From NCBI GenBank assembly GCA_945903655.1, contig CAMDOY010000020.1, positions 1 to 20,431 on the forward strand: 20,431 nucleotides of DNA, given 5' to 3'. Position 1 is the stretch's first letter. Every line of letters begins with the position of its first letter. This DNA comes from Rhizobium sp. Q54 (GTDB taxonomy: Bacteria > Pseudomonadota > Alphaproteobacteria > Rhizobiales > Beijerinckiaceae). Below the pieces are notes generated by a model that was not told the origin of the DNA, ran no database searches, and saw only the letters and a list, made by a program, of their open reading frames with translations. The translations under genes and the position numbers were made by a program. Shown here one piece after another: positions 1 through 6,695 of the stretch.

Positions 1-276
1 AAAGCGCTTTAAAACAAGATATAATTGCTATGTTTATGCTGTAATCCGAGCCCTTCGTTCTCAGCCCCTGGGAACGCCAAGCGGTAGCGCAACCGCCTCT
101 AGCAAAAGTGCAAACACAACAAATATGCGCCCAACGTCCTGTCATCGCCTCGCAGGAAACATCAGCATGGCTTTTGCTGGTTCTGGGCTCCTTCTCAGAG
201 AGACGGACGGCGCCAATCTTGCTGAGTCATGGCGTCACATCAGGCGAACAGTCGTCCTACGAAAGCCTCCGCACCC
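1..276. other. Left-edge non-coding stretch with palindrome and TATAAT box
   Basis: No convincing gene is seen here; the open frames lack third-position G/C bias. The first ten bases are a perfect palindrome, AAAGCGCTTT, which may be half of a larger structure outside the window. A perfect TATAAT box lies at 20-25, so a matching -35 would fall at or before base 1, overlapping the palindrome. This could be a promoter with an operator, but the upstream half is missing. A short inverted repeat (GCGGT/ACCGC) lies near 81-96. Confidence 0.3.
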
Positions 277-456
277 ATGAGCAAGACCACGCCGCAGGAT
301 GGAAAGTCCCCACCGACCGAGCCCGCGACGCAGCAGACCCGGCTGGACCCTGCGGCGTTCGAGACATTTGCCAAGGCCACCCGCAAGGCCGTGGCCGAGG
401 GTCTCGCCCGTCGCGCCCTGATGTCGCAAGCGCCGCCATCCATGGCCCGGCATTGA
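277..456 (+). CDS. Small hypothetical protein (59 aa)
   Basis: I do not recognise this gene. It would encode 59 residues from ATG 277. An in-frame ATG at 229 would add 16 residues, but third-position G/C bias is strong only from about 277 onward, so the later start is preferred. No good ribosome binding site is seen before either start. The N-terminal third is Pro/Thr/Gln-rich and probably disordered. The core, around FETFAKATRKAVAEGLARRAL, looks like one amphipathic basic helix. There is no signal peptide or membrane segment. The codon bias is the main evidence that this frame is real and that the overlapping longer frame at 108-497 is not. Confidence 0.45.
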   Translation: MSKTTPQDGKSPPTEPATQQTRLDPAAFETFAKATRKAVAEGLARRALMSQAPPSMARH

Positions 457-509
457 GGCACACGCGCATTGGGAACTATGGTCACGATTGGATTTGATGG
501 AACAAGCAA

Positions 510-860
510 ATGCTCGACAAGGCTGTGAAACTGGCCGCTATCCTGGCGCTGCTCATGGCGGGCGCGGGCGTGGCGCACTATTACTTCGTTTATCTCCCAG
601 CGGTTCAGGAGAAACAGAGAGCCGTTGCGGCTGTTGAACAGCGCAAACGGGACATGGAAATTTCGCAAGTCAAAAGTAAATTCAACATTTGCACCATAAC
701 GGCCAAGAATGATTACAACGGCAATTGGGATGACTATTGCGAGTCAAGAAAACTCAAGAAGGACTGCCCTCTGCCGCAGCAGGTTCTCGACCAGTTCTCG
801 AGGATAAGGGAGAACGCACTCAGGCACTGCGAAGTTGAGGCGAAGGTGAACCTCGATTAA
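510..860 (+). CDS. Membrane-anchored four-cysteine hypothetical protein
   Basis: This is a 116-residue protein of unknown function. Residues 7-29 form one hydrophobic segment (AAILALLMAGAGVAHYYFVYL), most likely an uncleaved anchor or signal-anchor. Residues 32-55 are charged and helical (EKQRAVAAVEQRKRDMEI), probably a short coiled coil. The C-terminal domain has four cysteines at 61, 77, 86 and 107 in the context C...YNGNWDDYC...DCPLP...RHC, which suggests two disulfides and a periplasmic location. An in-frame stop at 495-497 rules out an earlier start; the ribosome binding site is weak. GC content is lower than in the housekeeping genes downstream. It faces the substrate-binding protein gene tail to tail with a 95-base gap and no clear terminator. 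Confidence 0.6.
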   Translation: MLDKAVKLAAILALLMAGAGVAHYYFVYLPAVQEKQRAVAAVEQRKRDMEISQVKSKFNICTITAKNDYNGNWDDYCESRKLKKDCPLPQQVLDQFSRIRENALRHCEVEAKVNLD

Positions 861-955
861 CCGCATTGTGGAGCGCTTCAGGGCTGACGACAGGGATCAG
901 GACATCCTGTGCGCCAGCCCGCCATCAGCAAATCACGAAGTCCTCAGCGCCTCCA

Positions 956-1894
956 TCAGGGGCGCGCATAAGGCGCGATCATCTGGCTGATCTCCTCGTT
1001 TGTGAGCGCTTTTTGCAGGAATTTCCCCTCGATTGCGTCGGCCATGATCAGATCGACGCCACGCACCTTGTCCACACTCAGGATCTGACGGTTCCAGAAT
1101 TCATCCCGCAACTTTTTTGCAAGCGCCAGATCGACCTTCAGGAGTTCCGCATAAATGGCGACAGCTTTGTCGTCATTGCTGAAGACCCAATCCACCGTTT
1201 CCATATAGGCTTTCATGAAGCGTTGGCCAAATTCCAACGACTGCGAATTGTGCATGGCGATGATGCGGATGGACTGATTGCGGATATGTTCAAAATCATT
1301 GTCGCGGAAGAGGATCCTGATCTCGCCTGAAGCCAGCGCATCCTGCTTGAATTCCGGATAGGCGAAGCCGACATCGACCTGTCCCGTCATTACCTGCGTG
1401 AAGGTTCCCGGCGTATTGCCCGTCGCCACCAAGGTGGCGTCAACGCCGCTACGACGCACCAGTTGCGCAACGGCATAGGTGCCCGATCCCGCCGTCGAAT
1501 AGGCGAGTTTGCGCCCGGCGATGTCCTTGATGGTCTTGATCGGCGAATTCGTGGGCACATACCAATAATTCGGAGAACCGACGGCGCTCGCGCCAATGAG
1601 CTTGATCGGGGCGCCCTTCGCAAAGGCGCCAAAAGCGCCTGTCGAGCCAATGGAGACGCCAATCGGCGCGCTGTTGGAAAGCAGCGCCTGCAACGTTTCA
1701 CCGCCGCCAGCGGTGTAAAAGACGCTTGGTTTAATGCCATGCCTTTCAAAGACGCCGCCGCGCGCCCCGATCTCCACGATGAAAGCCTCGAGATTGCCGC
1801 CGGAGCCGACTGCGACTTTAATTTCATCGGCGGCGACGGCCACATTCAGCCCTAGGGCGAGACCAAGGAACCCTGCGGTTAAGCGTTTCAGCAT
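956..1894 (-). CDS. ABC transporter substrate-binding protein, NMT1/SsuA type
   Basis: This encodes a 312-residue periplasmic binding protein of the NMT1/THI5/SsuA superfamily, whose members capture sulfonates, nitrate, pyrimidine precursors or aromatic acids for ABC importers. The start at 1894 is chosen because it gives a proper signal peptide (MLKRLTAGFLGLALGLNVAVAA) and follows AGGGAGA at good spacing; an upstream in-frame ATG at 1939 has neither. The mature protein begins DEIKVAVGSGGNLEAFIVEIGARGGVFERHGI, then KDIAGRKLAYSTAGSGTYAVAQLV and a TGQVDVGFA segment, all typical of the fold. No permease or ATPase gene is adjacent, so the transporter partner must be outside the window or shared. 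The ligand cannot be told from sequence. It is divergent from the Bug-type gene. Confidence 0.85.
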   Translation of the reverse strand: MLKRLTAGFLGLALGLNVAVAADEIKVAVGSGGNLEAFIVEIGARGGVFERHGIKPSVFYTAGGGETLQALLSNSAPIGVSIGSTGAFGAFAKGAPIKLIGASAVGSPNYWYVPTNSPIKTIKDIAGRKLAYSTAGSGTYAVAQLVRRSGVDATLVATGNTPGTFTQVMTGQVDVGFAYPEFKQDALASGEIRILFRDNDFEHIRNQSIRIIAMHNSQSLEFGQRFMKAYMETVDWVFSNDDKAVAIYAELLKVDLALAKKLRDEFWNRQILSVDKVRGVDLIMADAIEGKFLQKALTNEEISQMIAPYARP

Positions 1895-2014
1895 GACGTC
1901 TTTCTCCCTGTTTTTATAAATCGTTGACATCGATCTCACACCATAACGGCTCTTTCAGAGCGCCTGGCGGCGCAGGATGATAAGCCCTCGCCGCGTCACC
2001 AGAGGCAGCCTGCC

Positions 2015-2042
2015 TTGACAGCGCAGGCCCCGCACTTATACG
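2015..2042 (+). promoter_or_regulatory. Sigma70-type promoter for the Bug-cupin-hydrolase operon
   Basis: TTGACA at 2015-2020 and TATACG at 2037-2042, spaced 16 bases, lie 35 bases before the start codon at 2077. This is the best -35/-10 pair in the 182-base divergent spacer. A short inverted repeat GCTCT-TTC-AGAGC at 1949-1961 in the same spacer could be a regulator site serving one or both directions, but it is short. Confidence 0.5.
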
Positions 2043-2076
2043 CTCATATCAGCATAAAATAACGGGTGGAAACGCG

Positions 2077-3054
2077 ATGAGTGGAAATATCTGGAGAACG
2101 CTCGTCCTGTCGTCGTTCCTGTGTGCATCCCTGGTGAGCGCCAAGCCAGCGCAGGCGCAGACCTATCCTGACAAGCCCGTGAAAATCGTTGTCGGCTTCT
2201 CCGCCGGAAGCGGGCCGGACGTGATCGCGCGTTCCATCGGCGCGCAACTGACAAATGATCTCAAGCAATCCTTCTACATTGAAAACAAGGTGGGCGCCAA
2301 TGGCGCCATAGCCATCAAATCCGTCATCACCTCTGATCCCGATGGCTATTCCATCCTCTATTCCAGTTCGTCCATCGCCTCTGTGCCCCATGTCTACAAG
2401 AGCCTTGGACATGACATTCTGAAAGAGTTTGCACCGGTGGCGACATCGGGCATTCTCGATGGCTATTTCATGTTGGTGAACCCGAAGCTCCCGGTCACCA
2501 ACGTGGCGGAATTCATCGCCTACGCCAAGAAGAACCGGGTGGTCTATGGATCGCCGGGCGTGGGAAATGTGCTGCACCTCGCCGCAGAAATGTTCAACCT
2601 GCGGGCGGGCGTCGAGATGGAGCATCTGCCTTTCCGCGGCGCATCGGAGGTGGCGGCGGCCCTCATGGCCGAGACCATACAGGTCATGTTCGTCACGCCG
2701 CCATCGGTCATTTCTCTGGTGGAGTCGGGCGATCTTCGCGCCATCGGCTTCACCGGTTCCAAGCGCTTTCCCGCGACGCCCAATGTCCCATTGGTCAGCG
2801 AGACCGTGCCGACCTTTCCGGTGACGGGTTCATGGGGCATGTTCTATGTGCCTGCGAAAACGCCCACCGCAGTGGTGGACAAGCTGAATGGCGCCATCCG
2901 CGCTGCGATGCTCAGCGCCCAGGTTCAGAACGTCGTTGTGAAATCCGGCTATATCCCTGACGAACGGTCGGCGGCGCAGACTGCGGCCTTCTTCAAGGCC
3001 GAGGTCGATGCGGCTGGCATTGCGGTGCAAGCCGCTAAAATTCTGCCCAACTGA
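2077..3054 (+). CDS. Bug/TctC-family tripartite tricarboxylate transporter substrate-binding protein
   Basis: This is a 325-residue extracytoplasmic solute receptor of the Bug (TctC) family, whose members bind carboxylates and small aromatic or nicotinate-like ligands. A signal peptide covers residues 1-27 and ends in AQA. The mature protein starts with the family hallmark YPDKPVKIVVGFSAGSGPDVIAR. The second lobe carries the usual VEMEHLPFRGASEVAAALMAETIQVMF block, where the protein usually contacts its ligand. Full family length (about 320). No TctA/TctB membrane subunits are nearby, which is common for this strongly amplified family. It is the first gene of an operon with the cupin and hydrolase, which suggests a ligand that is degraded by those enzymes; this is inference. 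Confidence 0.92.
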   Translation: MSGNIWRTLVLSSFLCASLVSAKPAQAQTYPDKPVKIVVGFSAGSGPDVIARSIGAQLTNDLKQSFYIENKVGANGAIAIKSVITSDPDGYSILYSSSSIASVPHVYKSLGHDILKEFAPVATSGILDGYFMLVNPKLPVTNVAEFIAYAKKNRVVYGSPGVGNVLHLAAEMFNLRAGVEMEHLPFRGASEVAAALMAETIQVMFVTPPSVISLVESGDLRAIGFTGSKRFPATPNVPLVSETVPTFPVTGSWGMFYVPAKTPTAVVDKLNGAIRAAMLSAQVQNVVVKSGYIPDERSAAQTAAFFKAEVDAAGIAVQAAKILPN

Positions 3055-3102
3055 AGCCAACACGCCCCAAGCGGGCGCATTCAACCCATCAGGTGCAAGA
3101 CC

Positions 3103-3582
3103 ATGAGCCTTACCGTAAGACGCGTCATCACCGGCCATGACGATCAGGGACGCGCAATCGTGCTGACCGATGAAATATCGCAAAATGTCATCAACAATCG
3201 CCCGGGCGCCTTCAGTTCGGTAATCTGGTCCACGGATCAGTTACCCGTCAACAATGATGGCGACGAAGATCCCACCACGACCCGCATCGGCACGACCGTA
3301 AAAAATGGCACCGTATTTCGCGTGGTGCGTTATGAGCCGGGCGTCACGCCCCGACGCCACCGCACGGACTCCGTGGATTATGCTGTGGTGATCTCCGGCG
3401 AGATCGACATGGAGATGGATGACGGCGTCGTCGTCAACCTGAAGCAGGGCGACGTTCTGGTGCAGCGCGGCACTGTGCATAATTGGGTCAACAAGACAAA
3501 CGAGGTCTGCATCATCGCCTTCACGCTGGTGAGCGCGGATCCGGTCAAGATCAATGGCGTTGAACTGCCACCGCACGGCTGA
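3103..3582 (+). CDS. Cupin-domain protein
   Basis: This is a 159-residue single-domain cupin. The first cupin motif is degenerate: PGVTPRRHRTDSVDYAVVISGE keeps one histidine, but the second metal-binding His is Thr and the usual Glu is Asp. The second motif, GDVLVQRGTVHNWVN, keeps the His and Asn. Metal binding may thus be weakened or altered, and the function could be an isomerase, a small dioxygenase-like enzyme or a ligand-sensing role. It lies 48 bases after the Bug-type receptor gene and 33 bases before the hydrolase, on the same strand, so co-transcription is likely. AGGTG precedes the start at good spacing. Confidence 0.85.
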   Translation: MSLTVRRVITGHDDQGRAIVLTDEISQNVINNRPGAFSSVIWSTDQLPVNNDGDEDPTTTRIGTTVKNGTVFRVVRYEPGVTPRRHRTDSVDYAVVISGEIDMEMDDGVVVNLKQGDVLVQRGTVHNWVNKTNEVCIIAFTLVSADPVKINGVELPPHG

Positions 3583-3615
3583 ACGGGGCTTTGCGCACAA
3601 GGGGGAGCAAGCAGG

Positions 3616-4464
3616 ATGGCTGAGGCGAATGTTCGGGGCGTCACGATCAACTATGAAGTCATTGGCGCGCAGGGCCCGTGGATTGCGCTGACCCCCGGCA
3701 GTCGCCGCAGCTATGCGGAGTTGCTGCCCATCGCCAACCAGCTCGCGCAAGGGGGCTTTCGCATTCTCCTGCACGACCGGCGAAATTGCGGCGCCTCGGA
3801 TGTCGCCTTCGACGCATCGGCGTCGGAATATGAAATCTGGGCTGACGATCTCTACGAACTGAGCCAACAGCTCGGCGCCCTGCCCTTGTATGTCGGCGGC
3901 TCATCGGCGGGCGCGCGTCTGGCCATGCTCTTCGCCTTGCGCCATCCGGGCGCGCTGTGCGGCCTGTTGTTGTGGCGCGTGACCGGCGGCCAGCACGCCG
4001 CCCAATCTCTGGCGGAGACTTATTACGGCGCTTTCGTGAAAGCGGCCCGCAAGGGCGGCATGGCGGCGGTCGCCGCCACCGAGCATTTCAGCGAGTGCAT
4101 TAAGGCCCGCCCCGCCAATGATGCGAAAATCCGCGCAATGAATGTCGATACGTTCGTGCATGTGATGGAGGTCTGGCAGGATCATTTCATCCGAGCGGCG
4201 AATATGCCTATGATCGGCGCGACGGAAGAGCAGTTGCGCGCCATGACGGCGCCTGTCTGCGTCATCGCTGGCAATGACGTGATCCACATGCCCGCGACCG
4301 CGCGCAAACTTGCTTCTCTTGTGCCGGGCTGCGAGCTGCATGAAGACGTTGTGTCAAAGCGTGGCGACAACGCCTTGCTGGAGGAATGGGACCGGAACGA
4401 ATGGAAGGCTGCGGAGCCGCGCATGCTGAAAATTTTCAGGGACTTCATCGCGCGGCGCAACTGA
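3616..4464 (+). CDS. Alpha/beta hydrolase
   Basis: This is a 282-residue alpha/beta hydrolase of the 3-oxoadipate enol-lactonase/esterase-like group. Visible elements are the oxyanion region TPGSRRSY (26-33), the HDRRNCGASD strand-turn (53-62) and the nucleophile elbow GSSAG with Ser97. The likely acid is Asp221 in AGNDVIHMP. The usual late Gly-His carrying the catalytic histidine is not obvious: the region after Asp221 reads ELHEDVVSKRGDNALLEEW, so His242 or no His may serve. A strong AAGGGGGAG ribosome binding site precedes ATG 3616. As last gene of the Bug-cupin operon it probably hydrolyses an ester, lactone or C-C bond of the imported compound; the substrate is unknown. Confidence 0.85.
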   Translation: MAEANVRGVTINYEVIGAQGPWIALTPGSRRSYAELLPIANQLAQGGFRILLHDRRNCGASDVAFDASASEYEIWADDLYELSQQLGALPLYVGGSSAGARLAMLFALRHPGALCGLLLWRVTGGQHAAQSLAETYYGAFVKAARKGGMAAVAATEHFSECIKARPANDAKIRAMNVDTFVHVMEVWQDHFIRAANMPMIGATEEQLRAMTAPVCVIAGNDVIHMPATARKLASLVPGCELHEDVVSKRGDNALLEEWDRNEWKAAEPRMLKIFRDFIARRN

Positions 4465-4504
4465 TGCGCGTTCGGTGGCAAGTTCAGCGCTTTGCGCCGG
4501 GATT

Positions 4505-4535
4505 CAAAATGCCCGCTGGCCCGAAGGCCGACGGG
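4505..4535. terminator. Bidirectional hairpin terminator between hydrolase and tRNA-Thr
   Basis: Ten-base arms at 4512-4521 and 4526-4535 pair with one mismatch and one wobble around a four-base loop. Read on the minus strand the loop is TTCG closed by C-G, an extra-stable tetraloop, and the stem is followed by CATTTTG. On the plus strand the stem is followed by a CTTTTC stretch at about 4543. It lies downstream of both the hydrolase gene (plus) and tRNA-Thr (minus), as expected of a shared terminator. A second weaker hairpin (TCAGGG/CCCTGA) lies at about 4559-4580. Confidence 0.55.
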
Positions 4536-4595
4536 AAGCGTTCCTTTTCAAGGCATGGTCAGGGGAAGAGCGGTCCCTGATTTCATTGGAATAAC

Positions 4596-4670
4596 TGGTG
4601 CTGCGAGAGAGGATTGAACTCTCGACCTCTCCATTACCAATGGAGTGCTCTACCACTGAGCTACCGCAGC
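4596..4670 (-). tRNA. tRNA-Thr (GGT anticodon)
   Basis: Read on the minus strand from 4670, the sequence folds as a full cloverleaf. The acceptor stem is GCTGCGG/TCGCAGC with a terminal G-T pair. The D-arm is GCTCAGTGGTAGAGC. The anticodon stem is CTCCA/TGGAG around loop TTGGTAA, giving anticodon GGT (threonine). The T-arm is GAGAG TTCAATC CTCTC. The discriminator is A and the CCA end is encoded (4596-4598). It is an isolated gene between the hydrolase and the small gene before murA. Confidence 0.96.
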
Positions 4671-4907
4671 ATGGCCAGACCGGCGCTAGCGCTCGGGCGA
4701 CGCCGGGCTTGTGCCATAGGCTCTGGCGTGTGGCAAGCCATGATGGGTGGAAAAGGCGGTTTCGCGGTTTGCGGGGTGGGATCTCTGGCGCAGTGGGTGG
4801 TCCCTGGCGGCGCCTCCATTGCCATGGCCTCGCTGGAAAGCGCTTTCCCGCCCGGGCGATCTCCCCTATCCAGAAGCCCGAAGCCTCCAGGGCCCGCCGG
4901 TGACCCC

Positions 4908-5129
4908 ATGAACGACAATAACCCACACACCAATGCCCCCCAGGACGAGGCCAGGCGCCAAGAAGCCCCGTCCCCCGCCAAACTCGCCCCCGCTGGGGCG
5001 CGCAAGTCCGATCCGCGCGCGGCGGAGCGCCTGGCGGCGGCGCTTCGGGAGAATCTGCGGCGCCGCAAGCAGCAGGCCAAGGCGCGACGTTCCGACGCGG
5101 CTCCCGCCGAGGGGCAAGGGCAGGACTGA
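4908..5129 (+). CDS. Small basic conserved hypothetical protein upstream of murA
   Basis: This encodes 73 residues from ATG 4908. The first half is Pro/Ala-rich and polar, probably disordered. The second half, DPRAAERLAAALRENLRRRKQQAKARR, is a highly charged basic helix of the kind seen in short conserved proteins of Rhizobiales, where I recall such genes near murA. It could bind nucleic acid, but nothing in the sequence proves this. The frame extends upstream to 4614 but overlaps the tRNA there, so the internal ATG is the credible start; no strong ribosome binding site is seen. It precedes murA by 159 bases on the same strand. Confidence 0.65.
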   Translation: MNDNNPHTNAPQDEARRQEAPSPAKLAPAGARKSDPRAAERLAAALRENLRRRKQQAKARRSDAAPAEGQGQD

Positions 5130-5194
5130 GCCAACGCCCCTCCGCCGGTCGGGCCACAGGCTCCCTCAAAAGGCCAATTCCCCACGTTTGCGCC

Positions 5195-5223
5195 TTGTTT
5201 CAGCCGCGCGGCGCGGCTTATAG
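5195..5223 (+). promoter_or_regulatory. Putative murA promoter with spacer palindrome
   Basis: TTGTTT at 5195-5200 and TTATAG at 5218-5223 are spaced 17 bases, 66 bases before murA. The spacer contains a perfect inverted repeat AGCCGCG-CGG-CGCGGCT at 5202-5218. A protein binding there would overlap RNA polymerase. The boxes fit the consensus only moderately. Confidence 0.38.
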
Positions 5224-5288
5224 CTGCTTACGCGCCTGATTCGTCAGTTTGACCGCGCAGGCGCGCCGGTAAAGACCAGCGAGGACGA

Positions 5289-6584
5289 ATGGATCGGATC
5301 AGGATCGTCGGCGGACACCCCTTGAATGGCGTGATCCCGATTTCGGGCGCCAAGAACGCGGCCCTGCCTCTCATGATCGCGTCGCTGCTCACCGACGCCA
5401 CCCTCACCCTCGACAATGTGCCGCGCCTGGCCGATGGCGCGCAGCTCCTGCGCATTCTGGGCAACCAGGGCGTGGATTACCGCATCGACGGCAAGCGCCC
5501 GGGCGATCACCCCACCGCAGGCCAGACGGTTCATCTGGACGCTCGGCGCATCGTGGACACCACCGCCCCCTACGAGCTGGTCTCGCGCATGCGGGCGAGC
5601 TTCTGGGTCATCGCGCCCATTCTGGCGCGCATGGGCGAGGCCAAGGTCTCCCTGCCCGGCGGCTGCGCCATCGGCACCCGGCCCGTCGATCTGCTCATCA
5701 TGGCGCTGGAGCGGCTGGGGGCGGAGATCGAGATCGAGGCCGGCTACGTCATCGCCCGCGCGCCCAAGGGGCTGCGGGGGGGCGAGATCGATTTTCCCAA
5801 GGTGACCGTGGGCGGCACCCACACGGCCCTCATGGCGGCCTCGCTGGCCCATGGGCACACGCTCATCAAGAACGCGGCGCGCGAGCCCGAGGTGGTGGAT
5901 CTCGCGGACTGCCTCATCAAGATGGGCGCGAAGATCAAGGGCGCCGGGACAGCGGAGATCGAGGTCGAGGGCGTCTCGCGCCTTGGCGGCGCCCGCCACA
6001 CGGTCCTGCCCGACCGCATCGAGACTGGGACGTACGCCATGTGCGTGGCCATGACCGGGGGCGATGTGCTGCTGGAAGGCGCGCGGCCCGAACTGCTGCA
6101 ATCGGCGCTGGATATTCTGGCGCAGACGGGCGCCACCATCACCAGCTCCAGCGAGGGTATCCGCGTCCGGCGCAACGGCGGCGGCATCACGCCTGTGGAC
6201 GCCACCACCGAGCCCTTCCCGGGCTTCCCCACGGATCTGCAGGCCCAGTTCATGGCGCTGATGACCCGGGCGGGGGGCGAATCGCGCATTCGCGAGACCA
6301 TTTTCGAGAACCGCTTCATGCATGTGCAGGAGCTGGCCCGCTTTGGCGCCCGCATCCGCCTCGACAATGACGTGGCCATCGTCACGGGCGTCAACACGCT
6401 CAAGGGCGCCCCGGTCATGGCGACGGACCTGCGCGCCTCCGCCTGCCTCGTCATCGCCGCCCTGGCGGCGGAGGGGGAGACCATGGTGAACCGGGTCTAT
6501 CACCTGGACCGGGGCTTCGAGCATCTCGAGCAGAAGCTGGCGGGCTGCGGCGCCATCGTAGAGCGCATCGCCAGCGGGGGGTGA
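5289..6584 (+). CDS. murA: UDP-N-acetylglucosamine 1-carboxyvinyltransferase MurA
   Basis: MurA transfers enolpyruvate from PEP to UDP-GlcNAc, the first committed cytoplasmic step of peptidoglycan synthesis and the target of fosfomycin. The 431-residue protein shows the N-terminal IPISGAKNAALP with Lys22-Asn23, the mobile loop LPGGCAIGTRPVD with the catalytic and fosfomycin-reactive Cys126, and EPFPGFPTDLQAQF with the conserved Asp. A cysteine rather than aspartate in the loop predicts fosfomycin sensitivity of the enzyme. The length is normal (about 420-430). GAGG sits just before ATG 5289. In related genomes murA normally precedes DUF2948-hisD; here about 5 kb containing hisZ, hisG, the META gene and an ABC exporter lie in between. 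Confidence 0.97.
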   Translation: MDRIRIVGGHPLNGVIPISGAKNAALPLMIASLLTDATLTLDNVPRLADGAQLLRILGNQGVDYRIDGKRPGDHPTAGQTVHLDARRIVDTTAPYELVSRMRASFWVIAPILARMGEAKVSLPGGCAIGTRPVDLLIMALERLGAEIEIEAGYVIARAPKGLRGGEIDFPKVTVGGTHTALMAASLAHGHTLIKNAAREPEVVDLADCLIKMGAKIKGAGTAEIEVEGVSRLGGARHTVLPDRIETGTYAMCVAMTGGDVLLEGARPELLQSALDILAQTGATITSSSEGIRVRRNGGGITPVDATTEPFPGFPTDLQAQFMALMTRAGGESRIRETIFENRFMHVQELARFGARIRLDNDVAIVTGVNTLKGAPVMATDLRASACLVIAALAAEGETMVNRVYHLDRGFEHLEQKLAGCGAIVERIASGG

Positions 6585-6629
6585 AGCCCCACGCCAGGTC
6601 GCCTTTAACCGTTTCGTTCACCCTTCCGT

Positions 6630-6643
6630 GCGATTCGAATCGC
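6630..6643. promoter_or_regulatory. 14-base perfect palindrome before hisZ
   Basis: GCGATTCGAATCGC is a perfect palindrome with no spacer, in the 111-base gap between murA and hisZ and 53 bases before the hisZ start. Its size and symmetry are consistent with a dimeric regulator site. No clear -35/-10 pair is seen beside it. A short hairpin (GGGG/CCCC) straddles the murA stop codon but lacks a T-run. Confidence 0.3.
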
Positions 6644-6695
6644 CCTAGGCGGCTCCGCTTGCTAAAGAGAGCCCGCTCATTCGAGGGGATTACCC

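Noticed and set aside
108..497. 129-residue plus-strand open frame
   Set aside because: It lacks third-position G/C bias, whereas the frame at 277-456 inside it has a strong bias.
4598..4903. Open frames starting within the tRNA-Thr region
   Set aside because: They run antisense through the tRNA and show no codon bias until the small gene at 4908.
5244..6524. 426-residue minus-strand open frame over murA
   Set aside because: Shadow of murA; no recognisable motif, while murA has all catalytic residues.
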